From assembly GCF_000006565.2 (NCBI RefSeq), contig NC_031476.1:6728400-6792399 (forward strand): a DNA stretch of 64,000 bases, read 5' to 3'. Origin of the DNA: Toxoplasma gondii ME49. Lineage: Eukaryota; Apicomplexa; Conoidasida; Eucoccidiorida; Sarcocystidae. Below are positions 47,155-60,000 of this stretch, in pieces. Under the pieces are notes generated by a model that saw only the letters and a program-made list of their open reading frames with translations, had not been told where the DNA came from and did no database searches. The number at the start of each line of letters is the position of its first letter. The stretch's first letter is position 1. Position numbers and translations under genes: made by a program.

Positions 47155-50074
47155 ATGGCGCGGGTCCGAACACTCGCAGACCTCCGCACAGAGGACGAGG
47201 CGGACGAGCACACGCCCCTCTATAACGGTACAGATGCTTTTGCCACCGGGAGACTTTTCCAGGAGCTCGGATGTACCGGTTCATTTCGTTTCAATTCCTG
47301 TGTTCTAGTGTTTTCAGATATATAAGACCTCCGTGTTTTTGTTTCAAGTATGCTTTAGGGGCACGTGCTCCAGTTCCCACTTCGTCAGGCTGCATGTATC
47401 CCGGTGTAGTACCATCTGTCCATGTACGTTTGTGTGGTTATTCAGACAGTGCCCATCTGTTTTTCTCAAGCCACGGACATTTCCTAGTGTGTCATGTGTG
47501 CATACATATGTAGAGGTACTACCTGTTTTCGTACCGTGTATACACGTAGAGAGTACACCTACACGGCAGTGTTGATACTGCTTTGATGTGAGCAACGCAC
47601 TTTCAGTTGCCACAAAGACGCAAGACTTACATTTCTTCTGCGTGTGTTCGTATGCATCCATTGTGTCCCCTCATAGGAATACAGCCATGCGCGTTTCAAA
47701 TGTGTGTGTATGTTTCATGGGCGGTGCACTTTGATCGAGATTTGTCCGTTTCTTGGGATCGTAAACCCCACCCGTTGATTCTGGGTGGTTTTTGTACATC
47801 TCAACGGGTCTCTTTTAAATTGTTGAGTAGGTTTCTCGCATGCAAATTCATGCATACCCTATGGCTTGTGATGGAACTCTTTGTACTGCATTTAAGTATG
47901 TAGCGGTATCTGTGCATGTACGCGTAAGTCGAGGATAAGCGGGCAACACAACCGTGACAGCCATTTATGTGCGTTCTCCTCATTATGTGTTTTTCCAAAG
48001 AACCTTGTGCATCGATAGGAACAACTCTTCGCCGTTAATACGGATTTTGCTGTTTTAAATTGATTTTGCGCAGCTGAAACAGGCAGTCGGGACTCCGATT
48101 CAACGAGCAGTGGGGGTGCAGCGCCCCGGTCGATGCCTATTCGCTTTCTCGAGCTCCTCTTCCCTCATTTCTCCCTCAGAAGCGTCGTTCTTGCAATCAG
48201 CATTGTCGACTGGATTTTCTACATTGTTACTGTGTGCTTAGATACAGAGCTACCGCTGATCCCAGCCGGTAAGATACAGCTGCTCAGACACCCGTCCATC
48301 TGTATGCGCGGAGATGAAGGGCAACATTGTCCTTGTAGATTAAACTCTACGCATAATGGGGCGGCTGAGGTCCGAACTGCGCGTTGCTCGACTACGCAAG
48401 CCACTGTGCACGCTTTGGTGCATATACTTAATACGCCTGGGATGTACGTAGGGTGTGTCAATGGCTATTTGGGTGTGCCCTTTTGAGCGTCTATTTTATT
48501 TGTTTCGGACTGCTGTGGTATTGCGGTGGCTGCAGCAAATATTTTGGTGCACTTTGGGGCCAACTATCCGCCTCTGATAAAGCAGGGTCAGGTATGGCGC
48601 CTGCTCCTTCCCGTCTTTCTGCACGCAAATTTTTTCCACGTTTTCTTCAATGTCTTCTTTCAACTCCGCATGGGGTTCACCATCGAGCGACGCTACGGCC
48701 TGCTCAAGTTTACTGGTCTCTATTTCGCATCGGCAATCTACGGGAATCTGCTCTCGGCCACCGCGTTCTTCTGCAACTCTCTCAAAGTTGGAGCCAGTAC
48801 GGCAGGTCAGTCGTTCTCCCGTAATGTGTACCTACTTGTGATTCGCAAATGCTGTGGTTACCGTTCTCCCCTGTTTTTTCGTTGAACGCAAATTGGCAAG
48901 AACGGTGAGAATGAAAACAAAGTCCTGGACAGCCGAGTCTAAGGCGCAAACGAGTAGTGTTTCAGAGGACAAGGAATGCGTTTTCGCAGGAATCGTAACC
49001 AGTATGCACCGACTATCACTGCAGGAGATAGTTCCGTATGTGTATAGCTATGTGTATAGCACGAACCCGAGAGGAATGTTTTCCCGTCACAGTGATCGGT
49101 CACAGCCACCCTGTTTCTTTATTTTCGAATGCGTTTAGATGCGCATAGATATGCCGTGCCGTGCAGGGCCCCTCGGAGCACGTTAGGGAAACAGCTTGCG
49201 ATGATTTTGTGTATACTGTATATCCATACTGTTCATGTGTATGTCAACATCTATTTATTATTAAATATCAATAAGCTATTTCACGCAAATATGTGTCATA
49301 GTCTAGGGTTTCGAGCTTGTGGTCGTTCAGGCTTCGGTTTGATCGGGATTCAAATTTGCGAGATGGCGCTGACGTGGCATCGCATGCGACATCGCGACCG
49401 CATGCTGACGAACATGGTGTCCTTTGTGCTCCTGATGGTACTTCTCATGTTCACTCTCAATGGAGGTAGCATCGACCAGATGGGCCATCTTGGAGGTCTT
49501 CTCTGTGGTACGTTGAAGACATTTCCGTTCACGTGTGCGGCTCACCTCTGAACCGTTAACCTTTGCGCATCTTTCAAAGCCTCCGTGCATACCTTTGTGC
49601 AGACACGTGACGTTAGTAGGCAGACACGCACAAATGGAATACTACGTATTATAAGCGAGGATGTGCGGCGATGCATGCATACATATACGTAACTAAGGTC
49701 AGTGTGTGGAACTCGCAAAACGGTGCCCCATTTCGTCGCTGACACAGGATTTACATAGATAAATTGTATGTGTAATGTTTAGGTGGGTACCCGTGAAGAG
49801 AGAGAGGCAAGGGACATAGATTTATGCTCAGGAACTGAGATTACAGCAAATTTGCGCCCGTCAGAGGTATGGCAACTGCTTCGCCACCATGTATGTTTTT
49901 CTCACAGGCTTCTCTATCGGCATGTTGTATAACAAGGAATTGAACGATAAGCCTGTGTGGTACCCCTGGGCGTCTGCAGCCGCGATCGGCATTTTACTTG
50001 CCTTGCCAGCAGCGTGCTTCCCAATTCTCTATGCTGTTGATCGCCATTGCCACAGGGATTTGTCCTACATTTAG
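47155..50074 (+). CDS. ROM1: Rhomboid protease ROM1, 5 exons
   Basis: Inferred exons are 47155-47227, 48074-48268, 48536-48805, 49331-49507 and 49908-50074. All four introns are GT-AG and phase 1, giving 293 residues. This intramembrane serine protease cleaves transmembrane segments of micronemal adhesins. Family marks are the WR of the L1 loop (110-111), the H-A-N-F-F-H-V-F-F-N segment in TM2 (119-128), the catalytic Ser177 in VGASTAG, and the catalytic His232 in DQMGHLGG. The cytosolic N-terminus is short (about 50 residues) and acidic, and hydrophobic segments total seven. The first TM is near 56-79 and the last ends about 20 residues before the stop, with a short charged tail. The size and small N-terminus fit T. 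gondii ROM1 better than the larger ROM4/ROM5 type. Confidence 0.93.
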
Positions 50075-53000
50075 GCATGCGTCAGTTTTGTGCAGCAAAT
50101 GAAGCGCAGAAAGGACACGAAAATGTCCCGTTGTCAATAGGCCCAATACCCGGTATTCTAACGGCTCAGTGGCCCTCCCTGATTACTTACCTTTCATATA
50201 GGCGTTCGTTATTTCATGTTCTGTCGCGTTACTCATTTTCTGCTATTCTACTTGTACTCATTGTAGTGAACATGCATGTATTTAAATCTCGCTGCGTGCG
50301 TATGTGGAAGTGCGAATTTCAACTTGGCGCTGCTCTGAGTGTCTGCTACTAGTAAGGATGTCGGCAGGTTGTGTGAGTCGGTGGATCGACGGTGGAGAGT
50401 TCTTCTGGCTATCCGTAGCCGCGATAGTCAGCATGACGGGAAAACTTGTAGTGGCTAGGGTTGGCGAGTGCTTTCTTCTCAGGGTTTCGAGCTTGGAGAT
50501 ATAGTTGTGAGTCATGGATGCCACATCAAATCACTGACACTTCGTAAATAACCCGTGGTGCTCAATTTCCTCGGAACGCTGGCAGGCCTCGTTCAGCAGA
50601 AGCGTTTCCTGACGAATTTATTTATGGCACTAACTCTCTATGTATTTATTGCACATGCTGCCAAGTACGTACTTCCGTGAGACAGACACAATCAGCTGTG
50701 AATATAAACTCCTCAACAAGCAAAATAGTGATACAGACGTGGAAATAGCCAAAAGCGTTGAACAGCCTTCCACACATACACCACGAAAACCCCATTCCAG
50801 ATTTCAGTTACAGCTCCGGAGACTCGCTCAGAGAGACCACCTGCTTGTGTCCATAAGGGCGAGCATGCAGCAGAAGGGTTCGGAACCAGGTGGTGATGAG
50901 AAAGGAAGAACCCTGAGAAGAAATGACAGGGTCCGCATGCGTGACGTCTCACTCTGTGAGTGTTTGTATCCGTTTACACTTGTGTGATTTGAGTATATCC
51001 ATTTATATCAGTATGTATCTGTCTTCACCTCCCAATGCGTGCATAGATTTGCACGTCAATGTACGTACTACACTCATAGGTACATGTGCATGCTGCATCC
51101 ATAAAGAATGTTTTCACATGAATAGACACATGCATCAATGTGCATCTGGATGTATAAATACGCATGCGCTCAACACGGATGCTACACTTTCTAGTTTGTT
51201 TTTGCTAAAGTGCTTTCTGATGCGGGTCTAAACTATAAACGACTCACCGGGCAATCCATGGATATGCTGACGGGGAGCGGTCTTCATTAGAGGATGGTTG
51301 GTGCCTCCTGTGGCCAATCTGATCAGGTGGGATGGCATTGATTAAACGGATAGTCGGTAAAAGTGGACTGAAACAACACAACTCTTGCTGTGACGCATTG
51401 AATGAAGCCACACGCGGGCACATAACACGTTTAGGTGTGCCAGCAGACTGATGTTCCGGTTTCGTCTTCCGTGGGGTCGGTAGGCCGCAGCTTGTGTTAC
51501 TGCAAGAAGTTTGCTAGTCAAATGCTCCCTATTTGCTGTACAACTCAAAACATCAAAACAAACGCAACGTGGGCGCTGTGTGCATGTATGGGGGGGGGGA
51601 GAATGTAGGTGCGTTTTCGGCCTACAGAAGGCAACTTGAGTTGCAGACTTTTCGTGGCCTCTGATCTGCTGCTAATGCAGGCGATCCAGAGCTCGTACAA
51701 TTCGTATTGGTTCGGTAACCTAGTCAAAACAGAACCAGGGTAAAAACCCAGAAAGAGGGATCGGGGACAAGAGCGCAATAGGCATGGATTATCTGTAGAA
51801 TCCTGTTTCCGAACTCTTCGCACGTCAGCATTAGAAAACTTCTGATGTAAATACAGTATGCTCAACGTTCATAATACATACGGCGCACAAACAGGGGGTA
51901 ACACATTTGGAAGTCATTCAGTAGGAGGCGGGGAAACGTGAAAATTTCATGGTGGATAAATATCGATCATCATCCGCATACGTTCAGTTTAGAGGTAGAA
52001 GATGTAGAACATACAAATGTCAATGAATGAAGAACGGGTCGAGCAATCATTACATGACGCCTGACAATCGGGCTCTACCATTTGTTGAACCTCTCCTGTT
52101 GAAGATGTGAAAGAAGCCAATACTGACTGTAGGGTCGCAAAAAAAGACGAATGAATGCCGCAATGTCCATGTCCAATTGTTCAAGTACATAAAAAACGAC
52201 TCGATCCACGAAGTAACTAAATCCACAAGAAGACAGACTGGAAGAAAGAAAATACAGTGTGAATTCGTTCATCCGTTTTCTGAGCAGTTCCGTTCTGTAG
52301 CCTCAAATAACACAGACAAGGAGGTTCGAGGTGTCGAGGACCTTGCAGTGAAACTGGAAAACAGCGAGTCGTAGGTTGAAATTCTTGGAAACTTACCAGA
52401 GATCGCTCAAACAGAGCCCCACAGGGAAATTCTTGTCGATACAGGATGAGTTGTCTGCATAAATATGTACACACATTTTTGTATGCTTTTCAGTTCTGTG
52501 CCCATTTAAGACGCGTTGCGATACAGGCGCAAGTACTCTAGTAAAGAACGCCATCACATACGTACACGATCGTCGCGCACTCTGCCTATACTTGTATTTA
52601 TTGGCATATTCGTTGTACGCCGCTTATTTAAAATGACACAGGAATGCGCCGTGGAGTCTCCAGTAGTTCGGAGTTAACACACGTAGCACTGCCCCAGTCG
52701 CTGTTTTATATCTGTCTCTCTCCATACAACCTGGCGTATGCTTCTGTCGGCTGCGTTTATGACCTACTTCGGATAACTCCCAGCGTGTCTGCATCAACGT
52801 CCTTGTTGGCCGCGAGTTTCCGCATGATCCAACTGGCCTCGCTGTTGGCTTGAACAACAACGCCTGCATGCACAGCAAGATGAAGCGTATCAAGTCTTCT
52901 TGTGTGGCAGTCAATAGCAGACAGTGGAACGGAAGCGGCCCCATGTCTCCTTTTCACCCCATGAAACAGTCTGCTCGAGTTCGGACCGAAACGGTGGATG

Positions 53001-53500
53001 CAGAGACACAGGCACTCCTGTGTCTGACCGTTTCATGTCTTCTTGCTCACAGACCGCTCAGTTCGTAGATGAAGAAAGGAGTTTGCACTTCTATGTCGAT
53101 CCGTGTGTAAATACACATATGCACATCGTGGGGGAGAACGGAAAGATAGCTATAGACGCAGCGACGGAGACGGCGTCAGGTGTCTGTGTGCTCGAGCAGC
53201 CCCGGCATTTTTTAGGGTTCGCACAGCTGGTTTCTTATTGCTGTGAGCTGCAGGGTTTGCCATTGTCGGGTTCTCTCGGTAGGGAACCAGAGAGCTTCAA
53301 TCTTTTTGCCGCAGACTGAATAAGCTCATGTGCCTTTCGAGGAGCGTGACAGTGCATGCGGAGCTGTGTGTCCTACTTCCTAGCATTCGCTCATGATGAT
53401 CAAAACCCCTAAGGAGTAGAAAGGCTTTCGCGGGCTCAGTGAATCACTTGGTCACGGGGCACGAGTTAAAACCAAGGTTTGTTGCCGATGCACAAGGAAT
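50075..53500. other. Intergenic or unresolved 3' exons
   Basis: No gene is supported with confidence. Candidate minus-strand exon-like stretches of the GAF gene may lie here, for example 52744-52849, which reads GVVVQANSEASWIMRKL after a GCAG acceptor. Their connection could not be fixed by phase. A TATG/AT-rich texture with short frames is typical of non-coding DNA here. Confidence 0.35.
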
Positions 53501-54003
53501 CAGTGGTTTTGTCAGACAAATGAGCTTCACCTTCTAAAACTGTGCATGCATGCAAATTGTTCCCCATTCCTGCCCACCACGACGATCGACGAGGAGCGTA
53601 GCTGCTGGGAATTTGGAGAAAATTTCTTTCATGTGACTTAGAGCACATGAAAGCGAGAGAACCCGGCAGCCTCCAGCGTGCATGCTGTTGATCACTTGCT
53701 CGAACCCCTGTGTCACGCAGAACGTAGCGACAGCGTGGAATGTAGAATAGAGTAAATCTGCACGATCGGCACCTGTTGTACAGAAGAACCACGATGCTTC
53801 AAGTGCACAATTCCCTCGCATTCGAACAGGGCCTAAGTGTTCGCCATCCAGCAAACATGTCACCAATTCTGTCGCCTCGTGAGCTAGCAGCAGTCGGTAG
53901 AGCAGCCGCGCTTCACGTGCATCAACAGCGGTATACCGATCTGCTTTTGTTTCCAGCTCGCCCTTCTTCGCTGTTGTTTCTGTATATATCTGTTCTTTTT
54001 TAC

Positions 54004-57000
54004 CTGCAATTTTTGAATATCCAGAGTATTGAAGACTCTGTCTTGCAATTTATTGAATAACTGAATGCATCCCGTCGGCTTCTCGTCCGCATCCTGGTCC
54101 TCGGGCATCAGCGGAATGCACACCATCGTCCTCGTAGTGTGTGGACTGGGCCTCTCTGAATCTGCTTTAAAGCTGACAAAAAGACAACAAAGGAGTGACT
54201 CGAAACTGGCTGACTGAAGCCACTCCTGCCTTGTGTCCTATTCCAATCCGTAAATCCGGCATTATCGAGCGTTTTTGCACATACATGCCAGAAAAGAAGT
54301 GTGAGCATATGCGTTCGTGAAATCCTACGTCACCGGGTCTAATTTTCCCCAGATATAGAAGTACAGATATCCCTTCCTACACATCAGTCAACACATATCT
54401 ACAATCAGTGGTTTTTACGTGTGCCCCAAGGAAGTGTCGCTACAGGAATATGCATGCCGACATACGTGCAGGTAGAAAGATGAGGTAGTGCCCTCCTGTT
54501 GGGCGTATAGGCGCGTTCTCCATTCACTGGGGTTCCTTTGTTTCTCTATATATCTATGCGTCGACGATTATTTAGAAGCTCCCCGAAATGCATCTTCCAA
54601 TTCATAAACGGTTCCTCTAGGTTACGTATGCATGTATGGAATTGCTTATGCTTGCTTCGTACCCTGTGTGTATACGCGTGTTGGGAAATGTGTATGCATA
54701 TACGTGTAGAGAAGCGTACATAGCTGTACACAATGTCAGAGCAAGGCTTTTTCGGTGAACCCTAGAGACACATGCACACGGACGGAACGAGAAAAAAAAG
54801 TGTGGAACGAAGATGAACATGTAGATGAGGAAAGCCAATTATTTTGAGGAGGGAGACGCACACCCACGTAAAAAGCATAAAACCTTCTCAGGTTATATTT
54901 CCTCGAACTCTGACACCGCAGTCATGAAGCTTTTCTCGCACCGACCGTGTATCTCTGGCAGCGTCGACTACGTTCACACAAGTGCCAAACTCCGTGACTC
55001 TTTCTGCGAGGGCGCTCCGGGGCCGTGGGTCGTCGGCTAGTTCCTGCTGCAGCTATGCAAATAAAGGAACATCCCCAACTCGGTTCCACAGAGTGAAATA
55101 TCTCGCAGATACACATTTGTGTGCCTCCGGATATACACGTGCAAAAACTGCTAGTTCTCAAGATGCTCACTACACCCTTATCAGTGGCGATATCGTCTGC
55201 GTAGGCACAAGTGCAGGAAGCTTCACATCTTCATTTGACTGTCTAGCAGGCCTCCACTATCTTCCTTTCTGCGGATGCAACTAAGCATGTGAGATAAAAA
55301 TACATGTATAAGTCGGGTTGCGAATGTATGAGCCTCTTTGCGTACACCGAACGGCGTCTCCATGTATGGATATCCGGTTGAGTGGCCAGACCTAAATCCT
55401 TTAAACACGCAGAATATTCTTGCTATCCTTCAGCATAGATCCCACCTAAGCTACTTCGCATTCAAAGAACGATCCAAATGAGTGTTTTGGGCCCTGACCC
55501 ACAGGCCTATGCCAACAAGGGGGGGTGGCGCGAAGCTTACTGTGGTGGCCTGAAGAGTGAGACTCCCTGGAGTGTTCATCCAAATAGAGCAATGCTCAGC
55601 GTCTAGGGCGTCTGCAATGGCACTCGTGAGCCAATGCAGGGCCGGATTGCCCTCAGGGGATTGCAGAGGCTCTGAAGAAAATCGAACGGCAGATGGCCCT
55701 TCAGATAGCAGTAGGATCTACAGAAACGATGGAGGAGACATGCAAATGCATGTGCATATGCGTTTGTGGCTACATAGGTGCATATGTACATGTACAGGAC
55801 TCCACGTGCCTATCAGGAAGTGAGGGACATCTCCTAGTCCCCCGCTGCACACTTTATGCAGGGCTCAACCTGTTTCAGGCATTTCATTTGACGTTTCTCT
55901 TCGTCCACACACAATTATGTGAATGGATATAGTCTTGCTAGCACCTGTAACCAGCATCGGCAGCATGTTCACTTCTTCCGATAGGGAAACGTCCGTGACT
56001 GTCAAGACTTTAGTCAAGAAGTTCGTTCACTCGACAATCAATATATCTACTACGATATTCTACATCTGTCTATTCACCCTTGGACGTGCCCATCGAAGTC
56101 ACTTGCCAATATGTTTCCGTGCAAGATCCCGCTTGTTAATCAGCCTCTTGACGGATAAAAAACGACAGGGACTTCACTCTTTGCATGTTGGCAGTGACAG
56201 CAATATTTAACAGGCTTACGTTTTTCGTTGTGAGTCCTTATTACCTTTTGGGATCATGGCGTGCAACGCATGGGTAGACCAGACCTCTTCAGAGTGGAGA
56301 ATGGCGTCAGCATTGTCGAGAAAGGGGCTGTACGTGAAGACGTGGCCGACATAGTCACTCACGGTTTGAAGAAAACTGATGTCATCGTTCACAAAATTCA
56401 ATCCGTGGAGCTTGTTTAGCAACTGAACACAGCCTATAATCTGCGAAGAAGAACAACATTTAAAGTAATTCCATCCAAAACCGGTGGTTTGTCAGTATTT
56501 ATGTCATCTCTTATCTCTGTACAAATGATCCGCGAACCAGAACTGTATAACTCGAATCGAATAAACAGAGCATTGACTGTTAAGGTGAAGTTCCGGAAAT
56601 AAAGAGAACGGTAGTACAGCCGTCAGCGACGTAGCTGCTCACCTAGCTACTGGCAATCTTGACGTTCACTACAGATTTCCTTTGGAAAAGATGCAAAAAC
56701 AGTGTGCAACGACCGATGAGGAAGGAAGACGCCGCCGCCACATGTTGCAGAAGGGAAATACACGAATGCGTGTTCGGCAAATAGAAGCACACTGATGAGG
56801 TATGCACACATGTTTTCGTCATCAATGCGACCACCCCATTTGCACCACGTTAACATGCAGTCCACGACAGGGGACAGGAGCCGCGATACCTGCCTGATGC
56901 GTCACCGGCACGCTTGTTTTTCGTCGAAGGCGAATACGGTCTTTTCCCATCGAAGTGTCTACATACGCACGCGGGAGCAGTCACCAGTGACTTCAATCAT

Positions 57001-60000
57001 GCATGCTTAGCTGTGTTTCGCTTCTTATGTGGAAGCACGTGGAAAGCGGAAGAAAAGTGACTGTCTGGTAGAGCAGGTCGAGTTCCGTCCTTGCCCAGAC
57101 GAGCTCTCAAGTCACTCAGTAGCCTAGTCTCTCACCTTGTCGCCTAGCCGAAGGGGGACACAGCAGATGTTCCTCGTCCGGAAATGTGTTTTTTTGTCGA
57201 TCACAGGATTAAATCTGGAAAAGCAAACCTCAGGCGATTTGTTAGCGGACTCAATATCCAACAGACTGTCGACCTAATATGCTTTTCTGCTCTACACACG
57301 CTTTCACCGACCGGACCAAGCGATCTGTAGTTTGCGCAGAGGGTGTTTTTTCCTCTTGTTGACCCGTCCCGCTTCATTCACGAAGTTGCACCACGAAGTC
57401 TTCCAGATGCAGTGCGGTCACCAGAACGACTGGGCTCGAAGAGACTCACTCAAATCACGCACACACATGTCGAGCGGAGGAGGCAAATCTATTACGCGCA
57501 CCCGCGTGAACCAGTTGGACACTCGCCTGCTCCAGGACTGCGATGCTTCCGAGTGTTGGCGGCACCCACCGTAGGTCACGAACATATCCAGAGGAAAGCA
57601 GTATCAAACAACACGATGTCGAGACACACTGAAGAATCCGCGTCAGGTGAGAGTGAATTCTCTAACCTAGGGTGGCAGTACGCTTTCTCCACAATCATCG
57701 GCTGACCGGTTGCGTACACGACGCCGGCAATCCCGCAGCCACTCTTCAGACGGATGGCTTGTGATAGGCCCCCAGTGGCACACCTGAGTTTTCTCAAACA
57801 AGCAAAAACGCCGACAGGGGACAGAACTCTAATGAAAGGTGTTCCCTGTGTTTTGTCAGCGCACTGGGTAAGCTGTTATTTCTACATATCTCGTTTGCCT
57901 CCGTGGCAATTTGAGAGGTAACGGAGACAGCCTCTCTCCTGCCGAGATGGAGACTCACGAAGACATAGTTTCAGCTAACTCTGATTCCTACTGATGCCAG
58001 ACATACAATTCGTGTATTTAGTTCGTTTCAGGACGAAGATACGTCTCTTCATATAAGCGCACGGTGCGCTGGTATGCAGCATGCTACGCGTTCACACACG
58101 AAAGCACAGGAGTGCAACAACTCACTGCCAAACAAACCGGCTTTTGACATGCTTCTTCCCCTCTGTTTCCTCCACTTTTTCTTTGCTCAGTGCCCTTTAC
58201 TCGAGGTAGTCTAGCGCAAAATTTTTAGCAACCCAAAGTCCAGCGGTGTTTTGCACGGAGCACTACTGAACTCGAGTTCGGGTACTGGATAGAAAAATGC
58301 TCTGCTGCTTGCTGACACCCGTGCAAAAACCGAGTCGTCTCTGAGTGCCGACACCAGACTGAAGACGCAGACTTTTACGCTTAGTCAGCGTTTAGAGATA
58401 AAACGACTCGCGCTTGGCGAAAACGAACTGCTTGCTCCACTTTAGGTGGCGTTTCTGCTGGCCTGCTGGAGCAGCTGCCAGGAAGCAGAACATTTCTGTA
58501 CCGAGATGAACGATAAAACGCTTCCGACTAACCGCGAATAGAGCTCGCCCTGATTAGAGTCCCACAAAAAGACCGTGGCTCTCTCCACCTCGAGGATTTC
58601 TGTCAGCAGCTGGAGCCACTGAATGCATCGCCATGAGAGAGAGAAAAAAAAGGTTCAAGGAATACTTGTCTGTTGAATGTAGGCGCGTGGTCCCCGAATA
58701 AAGGTCTCGTTGCTCTAAGAAGGCCACAGATAATTTTTAGGTAGATTGGTAGATGCAGGAGTCGAAGCTACGTTAAGATGGTTCGACGTGTTGCGCCGGT
58801 CGCCACCTTCACTCCTCTATCGCTCTCCATCTTTCCTCCTGTGAGATACGTTTTTCTAGTAGAACGAACAGCGAACTTATCTCTACATCGAACACAAAGA
58901 AGCGTTCGTGTTTGAGCGAGTGCTATTTCAATTATGCAACTATCGAACGTAACAGATGCGTAGTAATTCTACAGTGTATGGCCATGTTTGCTTGTTTCCA
59001 GACGGGGACGTCTGACGGTGTCTCGCCCTCCTGCGGACACATTTATGTATGTATGTATGTATGTATGTACGTATGTATATATAGATTGATATATAAGTAT
59101 GTTCGTAATAGACTTCCACTCTTGTACGTACTTGGGGGACGAACTCTTTTGGCCCATTCAACAGTCTCACATTCCTAGTGACAAGGAAGAAGACAAGCGC
59201 CTCTTTCAGAGTTTTGAAACACAACTGTTGAAACATCGAGGCCTGTCTCTCCAGATCGGCAGCAACTACTCCCAGCCGCCGTTTGCAGCTGTGCTTCCGG
59301 ATTTCCTTGTGGATAATCGTCTGGAAAGCGCATCACAGCAACAAAATCAAAGAAACAAGTCAAGCCTGCAACTGGAAAACATAAACGCCACAGTTGAACT
59401 CAAAAATACGAGGAAGAAAGTGAGTTTGCACCAGCGGGACACACATTCACTGCATCCGTAAAAGTTGAGTGGCGCCAAACAGTGTAAGGAATACGGCAAC
59501 CCGTTGCATCTTACACTCATGGGAGCAGGATATACGCCGAACCCAGTCTGCACAACCAGAATGGAGACCAAAAAATATTTTCTCTTAATTTCAAGCGATA
59601 AAAAGGACCGCTCAAACGAGCATATCCCGTGTGGTGGTTTTATTTCCAGAGTGTACGATGATAAAATTCCTGGGTGTGCAGGCGCATCATGAGAACCTGT
59701 AAACGCACGTGTACGCACGTTTTCTAACATACATACGAGCATGTATTTCCATGATTTAATCTCTACCACTGTGGATCGCATGTACCTGCGTTTGCTTGTT
59801 TTACCTCTAAGATTTCGAGGCTTTCTATCGTGTAGCTTTCCGATAGACCCTGTGAGTCGTCATCATCTTGATCTGGTATCAAGACATCACACTCCGCCAC
59901 GACCTGATCCGAACCGAGACGGGCGGCACTCTCAGCATCAGTCGCGGAAAGGGAGTTCCGCGCAAGGTGCATCCCTCCGCGTAGAAGTATGGAAGAGATT

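Noticed and set aside
52924..53319. Plus-strand frame of about 131 codons after ROM1
   Set aside because: No recognised domain, weak start, and it lies where 3' sequence of the minus-strand GAF gene may be; not supported as a gene.
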